Assembly (NCBI GenBank): GCA_008921705.1
Contig: VFFE01006705.1
Coordinates: 250,077 to 314,076 of the forward strand
Origin: Burhinus oedicnemus
Lineage: Eukaryota > Chordata > Aves > Charadriiformes > Burhinidae
Length of the DNA: 64,000 nucleotides
Reading direction: 5' to 3'
Part shown: positions 12,331 through 24,111 of the stretch, piece after piece
Position numbering within the stretch: position 1 is the stretch's first letter
Layout of the letters: every line of letters starts with the position of its first letter
Position numbers and translations under genes: made by a program
Notes under the pieces: generated by a model
What the model saw: the letters and a program-made list of their open reading frames with translations, nothing else
The model's database searches: none
Told to the model about the DNA's origin: nothing

Positions 12331-15300
12331 TACCAATAAAGCCCCTGTTACAGTTAGGAGAATTGCACAGATGCAGGTGACAATGCTTGGGTCACATATG
12401 CAGAATATGGGATAAAGGACTAAATACAGTTCAGAGGAAACATTCTCCTTAATATATTAGAATAACGTAGAAGTCTGTTTCAAAAGGAAGTATGCTCACT
12501 TTTACTAGTATATCTTCCTGTGATACAATTTATAGTGTTTTACCTGGGTGCTGTGTGGAGAGGTGCAGTTTCATTCAATTGCAACAAATAAAACATGTTC
12601 CTTTGAAAGGAGAAGGTTCCTTGCTGCTTCTGCATGCTACTTACGGTGTTAATCTGATAATATTCTAAGCTAATTCCGTTTACAAAGCAGGGGATTGGTC
12701 CAGGTGAGATTTTGTGGGTTGAATTTGCTTGCCATACAGTCAGCTGAGTTCCAGACAAGGCTCAAGCGAGGGAAGATCAGGGACAGAGCTTGATGAGGAG
12801 AAATAAAGTGGAAGAAAATGAAACCTACTTCTCCAGTGGCAGCAGCAAGATGTTTGTGAAATAGCACTGTTGAAGACAACTTACTTTTGTCTGAGATTTT
12901 TATCCCTGTATAGAGGACCTTTGTCCCTGTATAGAGGAGCTTTTGCCTTGGAAACGTACCTGGCCGTGAGCTTGTTATAAAGGTGTTTTGCAGTGCATCT
13001 GAGACACCAATGTGTGATGTCTAATTCTGCTGGTATCTAGGCTGTATAATTTATCAAAGTACTGAGGAAACTTGCAGAAATGCTGAGAAGCTAGATGCTT
13101 GTAGAGTTCACTGAAAATTCTTCTTGCTTCAAATCTTGACCAAAGTTTAGATACCGTACTGTAGATTAAATTTCTGGTTTAGTCCCTCAAGTTTTGAGTC
13201 TTTTCATCTTGTGGTCTGATATTTTGGATCACTAGAGGCCTGTTTGTAAGAAAGAGTTAGTTAATAGCCCAAGTGTTGCTTCTAAGTGAGACTGGTCTAT
13301 ACATGCAAATCATTCTCAAGTAAGGTGATGGCCTTTTAGCTCTGGCTAGTTATAGCTAAAACCTTTAGGGAGAATTTAAGTTGGTAATGTGACCTTGTAG
13401 CTACATAGATAAAAAGCTTGTTCTGTTAAAGTGCTGCTGATCCTACAAGCGTAGTTTTGGAATCCCCTGTATTCTGGAAGAAGATACAGAAGTTGGCTCA
13501 CAATTTGTAAGCAGATCTGTAAATCATCCTATGCTTATTGCAATGCAGAAAATAGGATGCACCTATCGAAGTTCACTGTCACTCCTGTGTTGTGTTATGT
13601 TGTAGCTAAACCACGTGAACTGTACTGAAAAGAAAGTAAAGCGTAGGGTCAAGAGGAGGGAAGATGACTCACAGTACCGATACCTAGTCTGCATCTTTAT
13701 GTAAGGAACTTCCGGACGCTGCTACACTGTTGTCCTGTAGCCCTGTGGAAGGAACTGAGAGTTGCATACACTAAAATGCTGCTCCTGAGATTTTAGGAAT
13801 TTTAATTTCTTACATTTTACTCACATTTTTTGTGCAGTTTTAGTTTGAGGATGACTTTATAGCGTTGTAGGTTTTTTGCGTAGACTAATACTCTGTGTGG
13901 TGCTTTATCTCTGCCTATCAAAGTGTGTTGCCAGCAGATAGTATGTAATATATAGTACGTCATCTCATCTCACAGTTCAGTTTGATAGCAAGAACTTTGA
14001 AGACAACTTCTGTCCTCTCTACCCATGCCTCAAGCCCATGCGTTGCAAGAACAAGTCTTTTTAAAATAGAGTTTTCTGGAAAAATGGGTATTAGGATTTT
14101 GCGGGAAATTAACATTTTCCAAAAATGGTAAATTGTTTTGGGGGAGGGCATACTTGTTGGATACCTGTTTTTTTTCCTTTTTTCCTGAAATGGCTATCTG
14201 GTTTAATAACTTGGACTTCACAAATATTTTCTGTTACTTCTCTAGTTAACTAGCTGAAAAACCTTCTTTTCTCTGAAATGATTGCTTTTGTCTTAGTCAG
14301 AAGAGGTTGTTATAAGAACTTAGGTAAGGTACCGAGTGTGCTGCATCATAGCTCCTGGGTTTGTTTGGTTTAGTTTTGTTGTTTGTAAATAAAATAAAAT
14401 TTTGGATTACAACCTATAGTTTCTCTTCATTTGTAAACTGTTAATATGCCTTACTTTAAATACTCAATTAAAGTCTGTAATATGCCTGTGAAATACTTTC
14501 CAATAATGTTGATTCTAAGATTTTGTGGGAAATATTAAAGTGCAATTAGGTCCTTTTTTTAAGACTGACACATGCTTTCTTGAAGAAAGCTAGAGTAAAA
14601 AGCTGGCTGCTGATCGTTATTTAGCAAACTTCCTCTTCAGGGTTGTGGTGTGTCCGTGTTCCCATTATTATGTGCTGGTAACAAAAACCGGAACCACACC
14701 CCATTGTATTACTCTAAATTCACTCGTTTGGAGTTGATGGATTTTTCTCCCCATGTTGATCTTGTCAATGTAAGCAGCTGTTTGCTGGAATGTACATGAT
14801 AGACACCCCCCCACACTCCCCCTCAGTTTTCTTGACCAGGCCAGGAAGAATTATCTTGTTGCTAATGAGAGAAGTTTAATAGGCAGCATTGTCCTCTGAA
14901 TGAATCGATGAGGTACTTGAAGGCTTTGTTTATGTTGTTTTATCAGAACATTTAACACTACAAGTTAAGCAAGTTAAGTTTGTGTTTAACAAGCTTCTTG
15001 CTTACAACTGAAAAGGGAAACCATTGATCATAAAACTTAAAATGCTGGTGAAATGGATCAAAAAGTGAAAGTGGGAAGATGACAAGTGTGATACCCAAAA
15101 TGGCAATAAGCTATTTCCTGCCCTAATTCAGTGAACTTTCAACATAGCGGTACATTGTTAGTGTGTCTATAGCATCAATTCTTGCTCTGTCATTTGGAGA
15201 GTATAACTTTATACTTCCTATATGTTTGTGAGATTTCAGTTACACTTTGTCAGGAGCTTTATGGTCTTGTACGTGTGATGCAGCTCAAGTGTTCAGATAG

Positions 15301-17766
15301 TTCCCTTCCACCTCAGTAGAACTTATGTGTGTGCTTACATGAATTGAAGCCTAAGCCACTAAGTATTGATTATTGCTATATTGTAGTTGTTGATGATGTG
15401 CCCAATGGAATATTAAATGCACATCTTTACTAAAAGAGCAGAAGATGGGGAGGTCGTCATGGAAAACAAAGGGCTTCTCTGCAGCCTTAGTACCACAGAT
15501 ATTTGGCCATATATGTCTGAAAACAAGGCAGCAGCAGTAGCAATCTCCCTGTCCTGAACTTATCACAAAGATAGATGACCATAACTAGGTGTTTACTTTC
15601 AGGCTATGGATCTTCTGTCCTTGGCTCCTTTTATTATTAGTGCTACACGTCATCGTAAGCCATAGCTTCAGCTTTGATTGTGAATATGACTTTTTTCTCA
15701 TTCTTTTCTATTCCCTGCTCTTCTGCTTGCAAAACTAAGGAAGGTGCTTTTAAGTAGAAGGCTGGCTGTGTGCCAGGCAGTTACTGGAAGTCATTTTGTA
15801 TTTTGATGCTACCCTTTTTCAGCAGCTCTTCCAAGACAGCGCTTAAATTTTTGCCTGCTGCAAGAAAGTTTTTTGGAAATAGTATACTTGTAAGTGTCAC
15901 TACAGCCCAAAAGGCATACATTGCTTGATAGTACGAAAGTAGTAAACATAATCTGAGGTTATAGTAACTTTGAAAGATGAGGGTGTCACTGGAGAGCTTT
16001 TTCGTATTGCTTACTATCTGTGGCTCAAAGAAAACAGAAAATGTTGTCTCAATGCCATGACAGACAATGCGAAGTATACTAACCTCCCCAATGTTTCACA
16101 TCTTGTGCTATTAGTAAAACTGAAGAACATGCAGGACTTTACAGGGCTGGGAAGTGAATGTTTTGTAGAGAAAAGAAAAGAGCAGAACTGACCTGGCTTA
16201 AGCAATACCAGAGTGCATAAAATGCTGTTCTGCATGATGTGAAATGCTTGCCTCAAACTTTGTTAAATGCAGACTAAACTTGCCATTATGTATGAATTGC
16301 ATTTCGTGGTAACCTCAGGATGCTGTTACTAAGGTCTCATCTTGCCCTTATCCATTTTCTCCATCCATGAAGGAGGAGCACCTAACTTTAGGAAACCAGA
16401 AAGACATTTTATTACTGTCCGTAGAACCTTTTCTCTTTAAGAGAGTTCTTTGAAATACTCATTCAGGAAGCTGTTCACACATAACATCTCAAAATATTTT
16501 TGTAGGAATTGATTAGTTAAGTAAATGTCTCTTTGTACACTGGCATGGCAGTATCTAGTGAAAATGCGAATGAAAATATTACCTATGCCATATAAACGCA
16601 ATGGAAGGAAAAGTCTGAGTGGTGTGACAGCAAAGCCAACTCAACTCTAAGCTTTTTAAACTGTGGTCAAGAAAGAGCTTTGATTTGTGCCTAAATGTAA
16701 GAAATAGTACTGTTATAAACTCCAGTTTTGTTTATAAAGCTGTTACGTTTTTTATAAAATCTTGTTCTGAAAGATCATGGGTTATACTTGTTAGTTGTTA
16801 CCCATTTGTAAAGTACCCATCTCTGGTCTCTGATTCTACCCCTCATCAATTAGATCATCTTTTTACATTGTCTTTGTCTTAATCTTTCCCTATAAAAAGA
16901 AATTACTCCAAGTGAGATGAAAACTTGGTCTTAAATTTACTTTTAAGGAGGTGAAGAGAATCGGTTAATGAAAATGTGATTCACCATAGAAACAGCTCAG
17001 CCAATAGCATATATGCAGTAAATTAACCATTTTTCTGGTACTTTCATATTTGATACGAAACATAGCAACAAGATGATAGCTTGACAACAATCGCAGCTGC
17101 GTGTATTTTTCTCCCTTTTTTGATAGAATGTTCTTGTGGAAAAAATAGATTCCCTGGAAAGTAATTTATATTACAAGTTTCATCACAAAGATTCTGTGGG
17201 TGGATACAATAGGCTAGAAATTAAATTAGCGATTTCTATAATAAATGATGGTTTTGATTTGATATGACACTTCTAGTCTCTTACAAGTGACATAGCTACA
17301 GGCAATAGAATAATCTCTTCTGCTTGTGAAGATAAATGTTGTATCAGACCAAACCATCTTATATTAAATTATAATTTCCCTTTTTTTACCATATGAAGAG
17401 ATTCATGAGACTGTTCATTAAATAATAGCACAACCCAATTAAAAGGGTACTTGGCCAAAATGTCTGGAAGATATTTTCTAGTATCAGGCATGTAGTTAAT
17501 TTATATAGGATACTACATGCGAGTCCTAATCGAAATAGGGGAATTTTCCTTTATGCAGCAAGTGGTGTGGTTGCGGCCACACTGAGCTAGACGGTGCTTT
17601 TCTTGTATCAATTACACTGAAACCTTCATGCAAATGAAATATGACGATAAGAGGGATCTAGTATCTTGACTTCCTTCCTTGAAGGAGAAGATGATGATGA
17701 TAGTATGTGTGGCTCTTCCTGTACAACTTGATTGTGCTCATACTGTTGTTTTTCTTGTTTTGGCAG

Positions 17767-17854
17767 AGAGAAGGAGCAAGAAAGGGAAGAACAGTTAATG
17801 GAAGACAAGAAAAGGAAGAAAGAGGATAAGAAAAAGAAGGAATCTGCTCAGAAG
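17767..17854 (+). CDS. TNRC6B: TNRC6B exon 1 (window numbering): lysine-rich N-terminal segment
   Basis: The acceptor follows TTTTGGCAG and the donor is AAG|GTAGGT. The first base completes a split codon (A of R or Q, depending on the upstream exon), then 29 codons read [20 protein letters not shown]... and end ...SAQK in phase 0. This is the charged, probably helical N-terminus shared by TNRC6 paralogues. Known TNRC6B isoforms differ upstream of this point, beginning MRE... or with a longer acidic leader. Neither leader is visible in the window. Confidence 0.95.
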
Positions 17855-18529
17855 GTAGGTTATGATATTTGAATTCTTTTATCCAGCTGGAACACGAATC
17901 TTACTGGGGGTAGTAAGACATTAAATTGTTTGTATTTGAGCTTAAAAACTTGATTGTTTAGAGTGATGCTTCATTCAAGACTCTTTTTTTCCATCATTTT
18001 TCTGGAACTTATTGTTTAACTTAGACATTTCTTCTCTTTAAGTGTGTCATGTGAAGTAAAAGGAGTTTTTTTGATATGAAGTACTAAATTATTGAATATG
18101 GGCTGTCTTGATCTATGCAACTCCTGCTGTTTTTGAGGTGTTTGGGGACAAATGCTGCTGGGCTTTTGAAATTCTTGCAGTAAAATTGCCTAAATATTTT
18201 CTAGAGCAAGAAGGTAGTTGTGTTGTGGGGTTTTTTTGTAAGTCCTAAAGGAGGTTTATGTGAAATATTACTACTGAAGGTTCCCTTTATTTTTTAAGTA
18301 TTTCTTAGATTTTACATTTTCTGTAGCTAATAGCATTTTTGCTGAAGTGTATCAATTCGACTCTGAGCCGTGGAGAATTGATAAGTCACTGGAAATTGTT
18401 TTTGCTCAGAAAATGGGTTTGAACACTTCGTATATTAGAAGCTCTCTGTTTTGCTGAAAATGTAGTAGATTGTTCTAGGAGTTAACCTGACATAAGAACT
18501 TGAGTCTCTTGCTGCTTTATCCGTGCTTT

Positions 18530-19100
18530 TTACTGGTAAAATCCTTTCTGTCTAGTTCTGGGCTTCCCAGTACAAGACAGTACGAGACAGATGTAACCAC
18601 CCTGGAGCGGGTCCAGCAAAAGGCCCTTCAGACGATTAAGGGACTGGAGTATCTGACAGATGAGGAGAGGCTGGGAGAACTAGGACTGTTTGGATTGGAG
18701 AAGAGAACACTCAGGGTGATCTTATCAATCAATGTGTATAAGTACCTTGTGGGAGGGAGTAAAGAAGATGGAGGTAGGCACTTCTCTGTAGTGCACAGTG
18801 ACAAGGCACAAGCCATTGTGCATGAGTTGAAATACAGGAAATTCCACTTAATCGTAAAAAGACTTTTTTTTGTGCATGTGTGTGACTGGGCAACCACTGG
18901 AACAGGTTTCCAAGGGAGGATGTGGTGCCTCCATCTTTGGAGATGCTCAAAACCAAGTTGGATGTGGCCCTGTGCAGTCTGCCTTTGATGACTTTGCTTT
19001 GAGTTGGGGAGACTCCTGGGGGCAGGTGGGGAACAGAGGCGGGAACTGTGGACTAGATCTTCAGAGGCTGTCCCTTCCAACCTCAATGATTATGTGAAAT
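18530..19100 (+). mobile_element. CR1 LINE 3' fragment (copy D)
   Basis: Diverged C-terminal CR1 ORF2 sequence: a LERVQQKALQTIKGLEYL frame, EERLGELGLFGLEKRTLR, then a frameshifted tail. It ends in a TGGACTAGATCTTCAGAGGCTGTCCCTTCCAACC block and an AATGATTATGTG terminus. Truncated and broken. Confidence 0.88.
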
Positions 19101-19254
19101 TGAGAGCAGAAGGCTTTACTTTTTTTTCAGTAGTCTCTGTTTTTCAGTTCGTTGAATAACAACAGATCCTACAAAAGATCAGATGTTACTCTGTATTAGA
19201 TTCTGCTGTGAACAGCCAGCGCTGATTTCTGTTAAATTTCAGCTTGTTGGGTCT

Positions 19255-19550
19255 TTTTAGAATTGTAGAATTGTTTAGGTTGGAAAAGACCCTTAAGATT
19301 GAGTCCAACCGTTAACCTACCACTGTCAAGTCCACCACTAAACCATATCACAAAGCACCATATCTACATGTCTTTTCGGTACCTCCAGGGATGGTGCCTC
19401 TACCACTTTCCTGGGCAGCCTGTTGCAATACTTGGTAACTTTCGGTGAATAAACTTTTCCTAATATCCAATCTAAACCTCCCCTGGTGCAACCTGAGACC
19501 CTTCCTAAAAATCTGGCTTTTTAAATCTGTTTTTTTCACCAATTTTGAGT
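19255..19550 (-). mobile_element. CR1 LINE 3' fragment, antisense (copy E)
   Basis: Read on the plus strand it begins at the CR1 3' end (AGAATTGTAGAATTG, then GGTTGGAAAAGACC...AAGATTGAGTCCAACC) and runs into the reverse complement of the FTES...LPREVV-type tail. About 300 bp. It faces copy D, only about 155 bp away, so inverted pairing in pre-mRNA is possible though the two are diverged. Confidence 0.87.
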
Positions 19551-20419
19551 CTATCAGATTAAATTAGGTACAGATAAAGCAGTATATTTCTGTTGTTTTT
19601 ATCCAGCTGTTGGGTTGATAAATTCCAAATAATACTGCAAAAGATCAGTAGCTACAGATTAAAGTTTCTTTAGTGTCTTTTTGCCTCAGTGTTGCTGAAG
19701 TTCAAGTACAAAAAGTGTATGTAGGAACCAGGAGAAGCAGATCCTAGTAAATAAAGACTAGTGAATTGAGGATTATATACTGATAGTCAATGATACGAGA
19801 GAAACTTGAAAAGGTTGTACCAATCATCTTGATAACAGTGCTGTGAGTGTTTACTGAGGAATCGGTGCTTTGAATACAAATGAGATTTGCCAGCTTCCCT
19901 GTGTGGTCCCTCACCTACTAAGTTATTCAGTATGTTTGAATGTTATGATACTTTGCCAAAATCTTGGGCAAGGTAAACACTAGAGTTAATCTTCTGGAGA
20001 CCAAACAGTAATACTTGGAGATACATAGGAATAGCAAAGCAGGCAACCGAATAGAGAGAACATAAATGTGTGTTTGTTCTTAGTGACTGTGGTGGTGTTC
20101 ACCAAATAAGCAGTAATGATTTGTGGGTATCTTTTTCAGACAGAGTTTGTATAACATGAAACAATTGTTTCTGTCTGGATATTCTGAAACTTAAAAAATA
20201 AAAAAAGTCATTTCAACAGAGGTTATGCAAGCGAATTTGCAGACTAAATTCCTGTGGTTGGTGTCCCAGGGGCTGTTTGGTAGCTTGTCAGAAGGCTGAG
20301 TTTAACTCCACCTTCCCGTTCACTATAGCTGCTCCTGCCCTGCCGATGCTTATAGGCTGCCCACAGAGAGATGACAGCTGTAAGTCTGAGGCATTTTCTC
20401 AGCTTTTGTATTCTAGACT

Positions 20420-20440
20420 AAAAAAAAAAAAAAAAAAAAA
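20420..20440. repeat. Poly-A homopolymer
   Basis: About 21 consecutive A in the intron between exons 1 and 2. No clear retroelement was recognised immediately upstream. Confidence 0.9.
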
Positions 20441-21988
20441 ACTGACAAAAATGGATCATTTTGACTAGGAGAGATGCAGTATAGGCAGAAGTAATTTTTT
20501 TTTTCTCTAAAGCAAACTGGTTATCATGTAGAATTCTTTAAAGATTTGATAAAAAGGGGTTCTTCCAAGTAGACAAGTTACTTATTTACTGAACATGTTT
20601 ACTGTTGACCATAGTAAACCTAACATCATTACCAGATTATATTCATGAATAACCTTCCCCCCTCCTCCCTTTTCCTTTAGTAGTGAAGCATCAGAGTCAC
20701 TTAAATGCTTAACAGAATTTTTAACTGTGTTACGGAAGACAACGTAATTTGATGCATATGGGGATTTTTCATAAGTGAAGTGAAAATTGGTATCTGGCAT
20801 GGTACAGACACAGTTGTGGTACAGGTGCATTTTTAGTATCTTGGAGACTTTTGGACTACATAATTCTGTGAAGTTATGATGCTTAAGATCTTTTATTATA
20901 GTGAGTGTTCCACTTTGCATATTGCAGTATTCATCTTTGCAAAGTAAATAATGCCATAGCAATTCATTGCAGTTTGTCTTTTTATTCTTTACCATACAAA
21001 GGAGTTCTGGCTTGGTTGGTTTAAACAGTAAACTGCTTTTTACTTGTGCTTTCATTATTCTATACTGTCACTGTGTGCTTTCCAGCATTATGGACTAGTT
21101 CAGCAATTTCTTTTAAGAACAGGTGTCATAGAACCTGACACATGATGATCTTTAGGATTTTTCCATTATTGTGTAGTGGAACTCATGATTGACAGGTTCA
21201 AAACATGCTACAATACACATGATTCCAGAGAATATACCAGTGGTATGTTTGTCTCTACTGTAGCTTGAAATCTGCTATGCTGAAAGAATGTAGAACCACA
21301 GCAAAACCACATATTGAGTATGTTGGCCAGCACGATGGCTCACTTCAGTAATCAACTTCTTATTGTGTTCAAGAGATTTTGAAGTCTGATGCTTTATAGG
21401 TATTTCTGGTACTTTTTGTAATTGTGGCAATGAATCCAGGATGGTTTAGGATTTCTTCTCCTTGGAAGAGATCTCATGGGAAAGGTGAAATGGGAAGATA
21501 GCAGAGAGACAGACTACTACTCTCACCTGTGGGTACTCCTGTGGGAATTCTGTTGGTAGCCCCAACAGTCTGCTCTAAGGATACTCTCGTAGAAGGAAGT
21601 TTTTGTTACGCTTTAACTGTAATGCTTCACCTCCAAAATCTGAAAGAACTGTAGTGGTATAGCACATGTTTAGTTGTAGTTTGGAAGCCCATGTTTGGGA
21701 TGAGGAGAGGAGTGAATACTAAAAATTATAATGAATGAAGTAATTACTGTTTCTGCCAGGGACCTTTGCATCAGGCAAAGGTATTACAGGAGCTGTAGTA
21801 TTTTTGAAAACTTCGTATATACGACTAGGAATACTGTTTAAACTTCTGGTTCATCAGCTGATTATTTTCATGCAACAACAAATACTGTTCTTGTGCTAAT
21901 AAATAAAGGTTGTGATTTAGTACAGCCTGTTCAATATTTGTTTTGAGGTTCTTAAAACTCTGTTTACATTCTTGCTTTTAATTTGCAG

Positions 21989-22010
21989 GTCACAGATCAA
22001 AAAACCAAAG
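21989..22010 (+). CDS. TNRC6B: TNRC6B exon 2: 22-nt microexon
   Basis: The acceptor is TTTGCAG and the donor is AAAG|GTAAGA, a near-consensus site. The exon encodes VTDQKTK plus the first G of the next codon; human TNRC6B has VTEQKTK at this point. At 22 nt it is too small for ORF detection and was found by phase: exon 1 ends in phase 0 and exon 3 needs a leading G to make valine. Skipping it would shift the frame. Confidence 0.95.
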
Positions 22011-23677
22011 GTAAGAATCTTTGAACCTAAAGAGTATTTTTTTTTTTTTTATTGACTTGAGCCAAGACTTGGATCTTGATCAAAACTGTTGGAAAAGGAA
22101 GGGGAATTATGAATCAAGATGAAATACTGAAGATACATATTCGGAAGAAATAAAAGCTGAGGTGATTAAAATGGAGAACCTAAAACTTTCCGTGTTGTCA
22201 GCATCAAAATACATGAAGAGGGAATGAGAATTGTGGATAAAATAAGTTAGCCGAAATATTTACTTTTCAGTCTTCAGTTTTAGACAAGTGAGGAAAAACT
22301 GAAACCACCTATATAAATGGAATGGAAGACAGGGAAAGTACTGCTTATGGTGAGGTACCAAAATGAGTGAAAATGACTTGTTTTTGGAAACTTAGGAGAA
22401 ATTCAGGCACAGTCCAACAGATGAGGCAGGACTGATGAGTCAGCATCATGAAAGTTATGCTTATTTAGCTGATCTAAAAATATATTTAATCTTTGATTTT
22501 TTCTAAAAATTGTGTGGGGAAATTGCCATTATTGACAGAAGAGAACTAAGATAGTAACTTGATTTTACAGCTAACATTACCTTTTTTGAGATTTGGGGCA
22601 ATGAAGCCTATACAGAGAAATTAGAAAAGCCCTATCAAAATAAAATGTGGGAAATAACGTGTTCGTGTTGCCAGAGAGAGATTCACTTGTCTTGATCTCA
22701 CATTTGTAAGAGGAAAAGTTTTACTGTTTACATTCACTTTGCTGGGGAGGGGTTTCTGGGCATCCCGTTCTTGTATTAATCTTCAACAAAGGCTAGAGTA
22801 GATGTATTAAATTTTCCATGCCTTTGCAGTCTGATGTCTTAGCAATTACACCTTCTAGGTGCCCGGCTAGGAATTTCTTTTGCTCTGTTTCAAAAAAGTA
22901 CATGGAGAATGTGAGTAAGGGGTCACAAGTCTAGAGTTTCTTAAGCAAATTTTATGATGATGTTAGTTCTTCAAGAATTTGTTTTGGTTTTCCTCTTCTC
23001 CAATGCATAATGATCCTCAGAAGCAGCTTGTCCTTGCTTATAGGGGCACCTGGTGACCAGCTAGGAAACTTTAGGTGAGCCCAATACAAACGTATGTAGG
23101 ACTGCCTTTTGGATGAGAGTCAGCTATTGCTGCCTTATTTAAGAGCAGTACAGAGAACTCAGATTTGTTAACTCTGAATCCAGGAGGAGGGAGGGGGTTT
23201 TCCCCTCTTTTTGCTTGTTTTGGCAGTGGCTGTGTAGCCTAGTAAGCAGGTGAAAACTTGGGATGCGATTTCAGATCTCCTATAAGGGTGATGCGTAACA
23301 ATCCAAAAACCAGTTGGACATCAGGGAACAGATCTGGGGAAACCAGTTACATTTGTCTGCTCATATTTTAAAATGACTCGTTGCCCAGAGTGGTATTCTT
23401 TGCCAACTTTACATTTCCAAGAAATTTGGGGCTTAGAGCTAAATACTTGCTGAGAGCAAAGTTTCATCCTGGGGCACAGAGTTGCACATGGGAACAAGAG
23501 GTTTGCCTCTACTGCTTGTTCCTGCTTCTTTAATTAAATTGTTCTTCGATAAGGTTGCAGTTGCACAGTATTTCATAGAAGAATAAAATTATAAAAGGAA
23601 AGAGTAGCAGTGAGTTCTTGTAGCTAATACAGGTTTAAGTGGAAAAATTTCTGATTTTCATTCTTCCTGTTTTTCAG
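22011..23677. other. Intron between exons 2 and 3
   Basis: About 1.67 kb. AT-rich sequence with a poly-T run near 22040. No gene, repeat family or RNA recognised. Confidence 0.8.
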
Positions 23678-24022
23678 TGCCCGAAGTGACGAAACCAAGT
23701 TTAAGCCAACCAGTGGCTGCCAGCCCAATTGGCAACTCTCCATCGCCACCAGTCAATGGTGGCAACAATGCCAAAAGGGTGGCAGTGCCGAACGGACAAC
23801 CGCCAAGCGCCGCCCGCTACATGCCTCGGGAGGTGCCGCCGCGATTCCGTTGCCAGCAGGACCACAAAGTGTTACTGAAACGTGGGCAGCCCCCTCCGCC
23901 ATCCTGTATGCTCCTTGGGGGTGGAGCAGGGCCTCCTCCCCCAACAGCACCAGGAGCAAACCCAAACAACGCACAACCAGTGACAGGAGCACTGCTGCAG
24001 AGCGACAGTGGGACTGCAACAG
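23678..24022 (+). CDS. TNRC6B: TNRC6B exon 3: P-rich segment with PREVPPRFR
   Basis: The acceptor is TTTTTCAG; the first two bases join the previous G to give V, then [18 protein letters not shown]... in frame. It carries the conserved [12 protein letters not shown] motif shared by TNRC6 proteins (middle of the exon) and a Pro/Gly/Ala-rich tail ending SGTAT plus G. The only splice solution joining it to exon 4 (...GTAT-DSATGG) uses a GC donor, CAG|GCAAGT, at 24023. The exon is GC-rich compared with its surroundings. Unspliced, the frame stops after two more codons (TAG at 24028). Confidence 0.96.
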
Positions 24023-24105
24023 GCAAGTAGTAATAATAATTTAACATGAGTGTGTGCATGGCAGAAAACGGATCACTAAAGTTGTGCATAAGCATATCCT
24101 TATAT

Positions 24106-24111
24106 AATAAA
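24106..24111 (+). promoter_or_regulatory. Candidate intronic polyadenylation signal AATAAA
   Basis: A canonical AATAAA lies 84 nt past the exon 3 GC donor and is followed by T-rich sequence (about 24120-24180). It would terminate a transcript that fails to use the donor. Use is inferred only; AATAAA occurs often by chance in AT-rich introns. Confidence 0.35.

Larger units (their letters stand above)
1..17766. other. 5' intronic sequence of TNRC6B
   Basis: No coding exon was recognised. The stretch is AT-rich and holds an assembly gap (2111-2158), an ACAT microsatellite, three plus-strand CR1 fragments (about 6700-7610, 7620-7940, 11720-12330), an antisense solo LTR (9315-9907) and TA-rich tracts. 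Exon 1 starts with phase 2 (only the last base of its first codon), so an upstream exon must end with two bases of a codon. This fits either an ATG-AG short start or a longer N-terminal isoform. No such exon, CpG-rich promoter or tRNA gene was found here. The extent as intron is inferred from the downstream gene. Confidence 0.75.
17855..21988. other. Intron between exons 1 and 2
   Basis: Contains a sense CR1 fragment (about 18530-19100), an antisense CR1 fragment (about 19255-19550), a poly-A tract (20420-20440) and a 157-codon antisense open frame of unknown meaning (20582-21055). Nothing else was recognised. Confidence 0.85.

Noticed and set aside
1..17766. Start codon exon or promoter of TNRC6B
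   Set aside because: No GC-rich island and no exon ending in a suitable split codon with a recognisable N-terminal leader was found; short ATG-AG candidates are too common to support.
23753..24095. Antisense and alternative-frame ORFs over exon 3
   Set aside because: Shadows in a GC-rich coding exon; only the TNRC6B frame matches a known protein.
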